This document shows, one piece after another, positions 7,146 through 13,386 of a stretch of DNA of 15,166 nucleotides (positions are counted from its first letter, which is position 1; every line of letters begins with the position of its first letter). The notes beneath the pieces are model-generated. The model did not search any database and was not told the origin of the DNA. It saw nothing but the letters and a program-made list of their open reading frames with translations. Both the position numbers and the translations under genes were made by a program. Source of the stretch: JBBDWJ01 sp040902925 (GTDB lineage: Bacteria > Acidobacteriota > Terriglobia > Bryobacterales > UBA6623); NCBI GenBank assembly GCA_040902925.1, contig JBBDWJ010000280.1:1-15166 (forward strand), given 5' to 3'.

Positions 7146-8110
7146 CTAGCCTCCCAAACGAAGGCATAGAACTGGCGGAAGGTTCGAAAACCGACGTGTT
7201 CGTACAGATTCACGGCGGAATGATTGGCCGCGGTCACGGTCAGGCTGACAGCGCGGCAGCGCTGGGCATGGAATGCCGCGACTGAGCGGCGCAGCAGTTC
7301 GAAGCCGATACCGCGGCCCTGCAAACCCGGCCCCACCGCAATCTGCGTGATGTGGCCGATCTCGGGATGCACCAGGCTTCCCAGACAAATGCCGGCCAGC
7401 CGGGCTACGGCCTCGTCGACGGCAATCAACGCCGCGGGACGGCAGAACACGCCGCAGCCGGGGTGCTGCGTTGTGTTGAACAGAAACCGCCGCGCCCCCG
7501 CGAAAGTGCGGTATTGATCGTTGATCAGACTATCAACGTGATTGCGGTAAGACAGCGCGACCAACTCAGCGGCGCCGTCGAGTTGGCGGTCGGACCAGGT
7601 CTGGAATGACACGCCACGAGCAGGCTTGCGCGGGATCGGAAAGCCGCGCAGATCCTCGAGCACCATGAAGTTGCGCTCGAATACCGAGAGGCCGCGGCCG
7701 TAGACAACCTCGTCGTGCGGGTTGAACGAAAGGCCCAGCAACTGCCCTTCCACGCGCCGCACGTTGGGGAAGACCACGGCCGATTTGATGGTGTTGTGCA
7801 GCAGCGCGCGTTCGGCGGGTTCAGAGCGGTGCGCCGCGGTAATAAACAGATCGCCGACCAGCGCCTTGCGGTCTTCGTGAACGAAATAGCTATAGCCGAT
7901 GGGCGTGCCTTCGCGCAGCAGCGCAAACCCAAACAGGTTGCGCATGTCCAGAAAACGGCGGATGACGTCCGCGGAAGCGCTAAAGTCCCAAAGAAAGCGC
8001 TGCTTCCAGAAGGCCGTTTGCTCCGCCAGAAGCGAGTCAAGATCGCTGCCGCGGAGATCCCGCAGATCGACGATCAGAAAGTCTTGGGGCTGAACGGGTG
8101 ATGCCGCCAT
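7142..8110 (-). CDS. Tandem-domain GNAT N-acetyltransferase
   Basis: A 322-residue cytosolic protein with two GNAT folds, which transfer an acetyl group from acetyl-CoA to an amine. Seen: an N-terminal domain (about 10-150) with a GNAT-like strand order (FGFALLREGTPIGYSYFV) but no clear acetyl-CoA loop, and a C-terminal domain (about 165-320) with IAVGPGLQGRGIGFELL, whose Q264-x-x-G-x-G269 is the pyrophosphate-binding loop, followed by ANHSAVNLYEHVGF, the usual motif-B segment. The second domain is therefore likely active and the first structural or degenerate, as in other double-GNAT proteins such as mycothiol synthase; that relationship is a comparison of form, not an assignment. Substrate unknown. 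It is the first gene of a three-gene operon with a membrane protein and a sodium symporter, so its substrate may be related to the transported solute. Confidence 0.85.
   Translation of the reverse strand: MAASPVQPQDFLIVDLRDLRGSDLDSLLAEQTAFWKQRFLWDFSASADVIRRFLDMRNLFGFALLREGTPIGYSYFVHEDRKALVGDLFITAAHRSEPAERALLHNTIKSAVVFPNVRRVEGQLLGLSFNPHDEVVYGRGLSVFERNFMVLEDLRGFPIPRKPARGVSFQTWSDRQLDGAAELVALSYRNHVDSLINDQYRTFAGARRFLFNTTQHPGCGVFCRPAALIAVDEAVARLAGICLGSLVHPEIGHITQIAVGPGLQGRGIGFELLRRSVAAFHAQRCRAVSLTVTAANHSAVNLYEHVGFRTFRQFYAFVWEAS
7150..7155 (-). promoter_or_regulatory. Shine-Dalgarno inside the acetyltransferase gene, deciding a TTG start
   Basis: GGGAGG on the minus strand, followed by CTAG and then TTG at 7145. 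It lies within the last codons of the acetyltransferase gene and supports re-initiation at the overlapping TTGA. Confidence 0.7.
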
Positions 8111-8118
8111 CGCGACCG

Positions 8119-8124
8119 ATTATA
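8119..8124 (-). promoter_or_regulatory. TATAAT box, near-leaderless promoter of the GNAT operon
   Basis: A perfect TATAAT on the minus strand ends only 8 nt before the ATG at 8110. Transcription normally begins about 7 nt after the -10, so the mRNA should start 0-3 nt before the ATG, leaving no room for a Shine-Dalgarno; none is present. No convincing -35 was found at 16-18 nt. Confidence 0.55.
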
Positions 8125-8238
8125 CCCTCGAACCCTTCATCGGAAGAAGATGTTTTCACACATTAGTCAACGGCGCCCCCGCGGCGCGCGCGTGAGCAAG
8201 AGCTGGCAGCGGAACAAGAGCGGGGACTAACCCCCAGC

Positions 8239-8268
8239 TTTACTTTGCCCGCCAGCGCAGCCGATAAT
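8239..8268 (+). promoter_or_regulatory. Sigma70-like promoter for the Ig-like protein gene
   Basis: TTTACT (8239-8244), an 18-nt spacer and GATAAT (8263-8268). The expected start near 8275 leaves a leader of about 40 nt containing the AGGAG at 8301-8305. It also argues against the in-frame TTG at 8268 as the translation start, since that codon overlaps the -10. Confidence 0.45.
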
Positions 8269-8315
8269 TGGCGACTGAGGCCTGTCCCGCGGGCCCGCTG
8301 AGGAGATGCACGGCG

Positions 8316-8966
8316 ATGCGACATGCGGCAGAAAAGGCGCTTGTTTTGGGCGGCGGCATTCGCGGCATCTGCGCGTGGGTCACGATGTTGTCGTGGTCGC
8401 TTGGGCCGGCGCTGTTGCCGGCGGCTCAGACTGCCGCGGCCCGGAAATTGCAGATGGAAGTCTACAAGGGCGACCAGATGCTCAACGAAGACCGCATCCC
8501 CAAGGACGTCATCGTGCGGGTCACCGATGACCAGGGCCGCCCCGTTGTCGGAGCGGCGGTAGTCTTCCAGTTGCCCTTCGATGGTGCAGGCGGCGCGTTC
8601 GCCGAGGACAGCCGCTTCGCGACAGTGATCAGCGACTCGGAGGGACTCGCCACAGCCAAGGGCTTTCAGCCCAACACACAACCCGGAGAGTTCCGGATCA
8701 CGGTCACGGCATCCTATCGGGACTATCAATCCACCACGACCACGGTGACGCAATCGAACGGTGAGGCGGTCGCCGAGCCCGATGTCGCCACCGAGCGCCG
8801 GGGCAGCGGACGGGCGATTGCGATCGCCGTAGTGGTTGCGGGAGCGGCCGCGGGCTTGGCGTTTGGCCTTGGCGGTGGCGGCGGCACCTCCGGGCCCGCG
8901 CCTCCGGCTCCTCCGCCGCCGATCGTGATTACGCCCGGCAGCCCGACATTCGGCGGGCCGCAGTAG
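8316..8966 (+). CDS. Exported Ig-like domain protein with C-terminal hydrophobic segment and Pro-rich tail
   Basis: A 216-residue envelope protein. Seen: a hydrophobic export signal at about 9-37 ending PAAQTAAA; one Ig-like beta-sandwich at about 45-150, with VIVRVTDDQGRPVVGAAVVF and a matching C-terminal half (SDSEGLATAKGF..., GEFRITVTASY), the pattern of invasin/Big_1-type and carboxypeptidase-regulatory-like domains; a hydrophobic Ala/Val/Gly segment at 167-188 ending in five glycines; then a Pro-rich tail (APPAPPPP) to the end. The 'D.QG.PV.GA.V.F' signature is known from extracellular adhesin-like proteins, and this architecture is common in Acidobacteriota, but no partner or function can be named. 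ATG 8316 is chosen over the in-frame TTG at 8268: AGGAG lies 10 nt upstream, and the TTG overlaps the predicted -10. Confidence 0.68.
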   Translation: MRHAAEKALVLGGGIRGICAWVTMLSWSLGPALLPAAQTAAARKLQMEVYKGDQMLNEDRIPKDVIVRVTDDQGRPVVGAAVVFQLPFDGAGGAFAEDSRFATVISDSEGLATAKGFQPNTQPGEFRITVTASYRDYQSTTTTVTQSNGEAVAEPDVATERRGSGRAIAIAVVVAGAAAGLAFGLGGGGGTSGPAPPAPPPPIVITPGSPTFGGPQ

Positions 8967-9050
8967 CGTGCTGCGGCTGCACTTTCGCGGCCGCCCGAAT
9001 ACTGGCTGAGCTGCTACTGGACGAGCTGCAAACCGTCCGGTAGCGCGAAA

Positions 9051-9079
9051 TTGGGTTACTGTTTGAGTGGCAGTATCCT
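9051..9079 (+). promoter_or_regulatory. Sigma70-like promoter for the double GT-C gene
   Basis: TTGGGT (9051-9056), a 17-nt spacer and TATCCT (9074-9079), with transcription expected near 9086. This would lie downstream of the in-frame GTG at 9067, and so supports ATG 9112 as the start of the gene. Confidence 0.5.
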
Positions 9080-9111
9080 ATCCCCCCAAAGCCCCCCGTT
9101 TGATTTCGTCC

Positions 9112-12100
9112 ATGCCGTTCTCGATCAGCCGACACTGGCGTAGCGAAACCGCGGCCGCATGGCTTGCCGTCGCGGCGGCCCTGGCGCTGAACCTCTACTG
9201 GCTGGCGCCCGAGCTTTCCATTTCGCGCGCTGACCTGAACGACAACGTGCTGCACTACCGCCTCGCTGAGCGCATGGTGGAGGCCATCGAACACGGCGAA
9301 AATCCGTTCGACCACTGGGTTTCGGAGTGGGCGCTCGGCTACCCGGTACCGCGCACCTACCAGCCGCTGAGTTCGTTTTTCTTGACGGCTCTGTACCTCG
9401 CCCTGGGCAAAAGCGTTTCGCTGCTGACGCTGTTCGTATGGGTTCGATTTCTGCTGCTGCTGTTGTTTCCGTTGAGCGTGTATTGCGCGGCGCGGCTGTT
9501 GGAGTTCGACCGGCTGCGCGCGGCGGCCGCGGCCCTGGTCGCGCCGTTGATCGCGACCAACAACCTGTATGGACTCGAGTACGGCAGCTACGTGTGGCGT
9601 GGCAGCGGACTCTACACCCAATCCTGGGCGATGCACCTGCTCGCTCTGACGCTTGGCTTCGGATACCGCGCGTTTGCCCGAGGGCGAGGCCTGACGTTGA
9701 CGGGGGCGCTGCTCGGCCTGACGTTTCTTTGTCATTTCGTCTACGGATACATTGCGGCTCTTTCTCTCGTGCTGCTTGCCTCGATGCATCCCAGGGAAGA
9801 GTCGTGGCTGCGCCGCGGAGCGCGGCTGGCGTGGATCGCCGGCGTATCGATCGTACTGACGGCCTCGTTCTTGTTGCCGCTGTGGAGCGACCAGCCGTTC
9901 ATCAACCACAGCCGCTGGGAAGAGCCGTGGAAGTGGAGCTCTTTCGGCGTCATCGAAGTTTCCCGCCAGCTACTGACTGGAGAGCTGCTCGACTACGGTC
10001 GGTTGCCGGTATTGACGCTGCTGGCGGCGGCCGCGCTCGCTTTTTGCGGGTTCGCTCGCTGGCGTCCCGACATCGCCGAACGCTTCGCCGTCAGCCGAAC
10101 CCCGCGGGCATCGCTCGTTTTCGTCGTGTCGGGCGCGGCGCTCTGGTTGTTTCTCTACTGCGGGCGGCAGACCTGGGGCGTGTTGTTCAGCGTCCTGGGC
10201 GCAAGCGAGGATGTCCCGCTACACCGGCTGGTCGGCGGCGTCCACGTGTTCGCCGTGCTGCTGTGCGGCATCGGCTTGGGCAGCCTATGGCATTGGTTCG
10301 GACAACGGCCGGGTTCGCGGGGGCCGCTGTGGGCAGTCGCGGCAACGCTGCTCGTCCTATCGCCGGCGCTTGTCGAGCGCAACGCCTTCATCGCACAAGG
10401 GGGGCAATGGGGCCGCGAAAATCTCGCCGCCCAAAGCGCGGAAGCAGAGGCTATCCACCAAGCGCTGGCGGATGTCGAGGCGCAGCCTGGAAGAACCTTT
10501 GCCGGATTGGCGGGCGATTGGGGGCGCGAATTCCGGGTTGGCTCGGCTCCGGTGTACGGCCTGCTCGCAACGCGCGGCGAGCCGGCGATCGGCATGCTCT
10601 ACCACGCTATGTCGCTGCCGGCCGACATCAGCGTGCGATTCAACGAGTGGCGCTACGATCATTACCGGCTGTTCAACGTCGGCGCCGTTTTGGCCGACGC
10701 TTCACGGCAGGTCGCCGGCTTCCTCCATCCTGCTTCACGGCACGGACGCTTCCAGGTGTACGCCGCGCCCGGGGGCGGCTATTTCGATCTGGTGAGCGTG
10801 CCCTATTCCGCGCAAGCCGGCAAGAGCAACTTCTACGACCTCACCGACCCGTGGCTACAGAGCGATTGGGTGGCCAAGCGCCGGCACATCCGGCTGGATT
10901 TCGACCCCGGCGCGCTGCCCGAGTTGCCGCGGCTCGATTCGACAGCGGTGTTGCCGTTGTTGTGGGAGGCCCAGGGGCTCGGCGAGGTTCACAACGAATT
11001 CCAAAGCGGCGAAGTGTACTCGGCCGAAGTGCGCGTCGATCAGGAGTGCCACCTGCTTTTCAAAATGACCTATCACCCGAATTGGCGGGTGTTGGTCAAC
11101 GGCGAGCCTCGCGCAACGGTCGCCTTGACGCCAGGAATGCTAGGCGTGGCCTTAACCCCAGGCGAATATCGCATCGAGTGCCGTTACGAGCCGGAAGTTT
11201 GGCGGACTCCGCTGCTCATTGCGGGCCTGATCGGTGGATTGCTCCTGCTGACCGGCGAACACCGCGGCTGGGCGGCGGCGTTCGAGCAGCGCGCGGTCGC
11301 CGGAGTATCCCGGGGATGGCAGGCCCTTCCCGCCACAACGCGCGGCCGTTTGGCGATTGCGGCCGGCCTTGCGGCGCTAGCGTTGCCGGTTTGCCTGCCT
11401 CTGGCGACCAATCGGATTCTGCTTGGTCATGACGCCTACGAATACCTGCCGCGGCTGGTCGAGTTCCACGAAAACATCCGTCACGGCGTCCTGCTCCCCC
11501 GCTGGGCTCCGGACTTGAGCCTGGGATACGGGCAGCCTTTTTTCGTTTTCAATCCCCCGATCGTCTACTACCTCGCCGAAATATGGCTGCTCGCTGGATT
11601 CGGCCCTCTCGCAGCCCTCAATCTAACCTGCGCGCTGATCGTGGCCGGGTCAGCGGCGGGGATGTTTCTGCTCGGGCGGCTCTGGTTCGGACCGTGGGGC
11701 GGCTGGCTTGCGGCGGCGGCATACATCTACGCGCCGTATTTTCACGTCGACTTGTTCGTGCGGCACGCGCTGGCGGAGTTCGCGGCCTTCCTGTTCTATC
11801 CGCTGGCCTTCTACGGATTCGCGCGCTACGCCCGCGAGCGCGACCTGCGCTTTCTGCTGTTAGGCGGGGCTGCTTTCGCCGGCGTCATCGGGTCTCATCA
11901 CCCGGCCGCGTTGCTGTTCTCCCCCCTGCTTTTGAGCTTCGTCGTGTTGCAGGCGCTGCAACGCAAATCGCTCCGGCTGCTGTTGGCGCAATGCGCCGGC
12001 CTGGCGCTGGGGCTGGGGCTCGGCGCCTCGATCTGGCTGCCAGGGTTGTTCGAGCGCCACTTCGTCAAGCTCGACCGCTTACTGGACGGCTACCTGCAAT

Positions 12101-13065
12101 ACACCAATCACTTCGTGTACTTACAGCAACTTGTCGAGACGAACTGGGGATACGGGCTCTCCCTGCCCGGCTACGGCGACGGCATGTCTTTTTCCCTCGG
12201 CTGGAGCCATCTTCTTCTGGCCACGCTCGGTTGGGTTGCGGCCGGCGGCTGTGTCGCGGTTCGCCGCTGGATCGCCGTCCCGCGGATGCCGGGGCGCCGC
12301 CAGACCCGCTGCCTCCTCGCGTTCCTCAACGGCTGGTGCATTTTGTTCGGGGCGCTGATGCTGGCCGGGTCCGAGTGGTTTTGGGCGACCCTGCCGCTGC
12401 TGAAATACATTGAGTTCCCGTGGCGCATGCTGGCGCCCGCCGCCTTCTGCCTGGCGTTGGCCGCCGCCTCCGCGGGGCCTGCGCTAGCCGGGCTAAAGAC
12501 TTGGCGGAAACCAGCCTTGGCGGCTGCTCTTGGCCTGCTGATCCTGCCGAATCTCCACCACATTGCCCCCGCCGGCTATGAACCCGTCGACTTGCGGCAG
12601 TGGACGCCCCAGCAGATCGCGCAGCGCGGCATCAGCGTCACCACCCGCAACGAGTATGAGCCGCTGGAAGCCGGGACGCTCCTACCACGGGCCGAGCGGG
12701 TTCGCGTGGTGGCGGGCTCGGCCCAAGGCGATCTGCAACGCCATTCCCCGGTCTATTGGTCGGGGCAAATCGAAGCCGCGGCGCAAAGCAGCGTCGAGGT
12801 TTCGTGCTTTTTCTTCTCTGGATGGCAGGCCTTCCTTGACGGCGGCGTGATTCCGATCGAGCCTTCGCCAGGCAGCGGCCTGATCCGAATTACGGTGCCG
12901 CAGGGCCGTCACGGCATCGAACTGCGTTTCGAGCGCACTCCGCTGCGCCTTCTCGGCGACACGATCAGTTTGGTTTCCGCCTTCGTTCTGGTGGGTCTAT
13001 GGTGGCGGTCCAGGCGAAAACCGCCGCTCGTGCTCACCGGCCCGGAGCCGGGTCCTACGGACTAA
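9112..13065 (+). CDS. Giant two-module GT-C-like membrane protein (PTPS-related/YfhO-like)
   Basis: A 1317-residue membrane protein built of two similar halves. Each starts with a transmembrane helix and an acidic periplasmic loop: SRADLNDNVLHYRLAERM with Asp41/Asp44, and LLGHDAYEYLPRLVEF with Asp774. Each then has an 'aLGY..P.....P....' run (ALGYPVPRTYQPL; SLGYGQPFFVFNPP), many helices, and an extracytoplasmic beta-sandwich with a W-x-V/A-x-V/L-x-G strand (YHPNWRVLVNG, Trp658; FSGWQAFLDGG, Trp1238) before a final helix. This is the plan of YfhO-like and so-called 6-pyruvoyl-tetrahydropterin synthase-related membrane proteins, which belong to the GT-C superfamily and use an acidic loop residue to transfer sugars from polyprenyl-phosphate donors. 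Usual length is about 600-850, so this is a tandem fusion. ATG 9112 is preferred to GTG 9067; neither has a clear Shine-Dalgarno. Donor and acceptor are unknown. Confidence 0.8.
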   Translation: MPFSISRHWRSETAAAWLAVAAALALNLYWLAPELSISRADLNDNVLHYRLAERMVEAIEHGENPFDHWVSEWALGYPVPRTYQPLSSFFLTALYLALGKSVSLLTLFVWVRFLLLLLFPLSVYCAARLLEFDRLRAAAAALVAPLIATNNLYGLEYGSYVWRGSGLYTQSWAMHLLALTLGFGYRAFARGRGLTLTGALLGLTFLCHFVYGYIAALSLVLLASMHPREESWLRRGARLAWIAGVSIVLTASFLLPLWSDQPFINHSRWEEPWKWSSFGVIEVSRQLLTGELLDYGRLPVLTLLAAAALAFCGFARWRPDIAERFAVSRTPRASLVFVVSGAALWLFLYCGRQTWGVLFSVLGASEDVPLHRLVGGVHVFAVLLCGIGLGSLWHWFGQRPGSRGPLWAVAATLLVLSPALVERNAFIAQGGQWGRENLAAQSAEAEAIHQALADVEAQPGRTFAGLAGDWGREFRVGSAPVYGLLATRGEPAIGMLYHAMSLPADISVRFNEWRYDHYRLFNVGAVLADASRQVAGFLHPASRHGRFQVYAAPGGGYFDLVSVPYSAQAGKSNFYDLTDPWLQSDWVAKRRHIRLDFDPGALPELPRLDSTAVLPLLWEAQGLGEVHNEFQSGEVYSAEVRVDQECHLLFKMTYHPNWRVLVNGEPRATVALTPGMLGVALTPGEYRIECRYEPEVWRTPLLIAGLIGGLLLLTGEHRGWAAAFEQRAVAGVSRGWQALPATTRGRLAIAAGLAALALPVCLPLATNRILLGHDAYEYLPRLVEFHENIRHGVLLPRWAPDLSLGYGQPFFVFNPPIVYYLAEIWLLAGFGPLAALNLTCALIVAGSAAGMFLLGRLWFGPWGGWLAAAAYIYAPYFHVDLFVRHALAEFAAFLFYPLAFYGFARYARERDLRFLLLGGAAFAGVIGSHHPAALLFSPLLLSFVVLQALQRKSLRLLLAQCAGLALGLGLGASIWLPGLFERHFVKLDRLLDGYLQYTNHFVYLQQLVETNWGYGLSLPGYGDGMSFSLGWSHLLLATLGWVAAGGCVAVRRWIAVPRMPGRRQTRCLLAFLNGWCILFGALMLAGSEWFWATLPLLKYIEFPWRMLAPAAFCLALAAASAGPALAGLKTWRKPALAAALGLLILPNLHHIAPAGYEPVDLRQWTPQQIAQRGISVTTRNEYEPLEAGTLLPRAERVRVVAGSAQGDLQRHSPVYWSGQIEAAAQSSVEVSCFFFSGWQAFLDGGVIPIEPSPGSGLIRITVPQGRHGIELRFERTPLRLLGDTISLVSAFVLVGLWWRSRRKPPLVLTGPEPGPTD

Positions 13066-13161
13066 GGCGCAGACTGGACGCTGGCTCTCGAAACCGTCAA
13101 ACAGGAGGGCTGCTGCGCGTTTTTCGTAACCATTCTCGACTCGAAAAGCTCAATACTAGGG

Positions 13162-13190
13162 TTTTCGTCTTGAAGAAGTTGGCGTATACT
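13162..13190 (+). promoter_or_regulatory. Candidate promoter of the collagen-propeller gene
   Basis: TTTTCG (13162-13167), 17 nt, TATACT (13185-13190). The -10 is good and the -35 weak. The surrounding 13140-13200 stretch is clearly AT-richer than its neighbours, as expected of a promoter. Confidence 0.4.
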
Positions 13191-13208
13191 ATTGGTCGTA
13201 TCCCCCCA

Positions 13209-13225
13209 GCCGGTACTAGACCGGC
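13209..13225 (+). promoter_or_regulatory. Palindrome at the start of the leader
   Basis: GCCGGT, 5-nt centre ACTAG, ACCGGC. It lies just past the predicted transcript start (about 13197), so it could be a 5' stabilising hairpin in RNA or an operator in DNA. A related arm (ACCGGCT/AGCCGGT) recurs in the hairpin after the gene at 15122-15141. Confidence 0.4.
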
Positions 13226-13353
13226 ACATTCGTTTCGGTTAGAAGGGCGCGGATTTCACTCCCCCGAAGATCCAAGCCAGGTAAAGGACCCATTCTCTTC
13301 CGGCAGGCTGCAATCCGAGTTGCGCGGCTGTCGTGTGTAAGTGTGTCGAGATT

Positions 13354-13371
13354 GCGGGTTGTCACACCCGC
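13354..13371 (+). promoter_or_regulatory. Hairpin adjoining the Shine-Dalgarno
   Basis: GCGGGT (13354-13359), a 6-nt loop TGTCAC, ACCCGC (13366-13371). The GGAGGG ribosome site is at 13372-13377, immediately after the stem, so folding could limit ribosome access. Confidence 0.4.
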
Positions 13372-13386
13372 GGAGGGACCGCCCGG

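Larger units (their letters stand above)
13066..13386 (+). other. Intergenic region and long leader of the collagen-propeller gene
   Basis: 321 bases without a credible gene; an open frame crosses it on the plus strand but lacks a ribosome site and shows no family features. It holds a candidate promoter (13162-13190), a hairpin at 13209-13225 and another at 13354-13371 touching the Shine-Dalgarno. If the promoter is right, the untranslated leader is about 190 nt. I do not recognise any known riboswitch class. Confidence 0.5.

Noticed and set aside
9327..11432. 701-codon plus-strand open frame overlapping the GT-C gene
   Set aside because: Arg/Ala/Gly-rich translation without hydrophobic order or motifs, in a frame shifted from a clearly conserved membrane protein; typical of GC-rich DNA.
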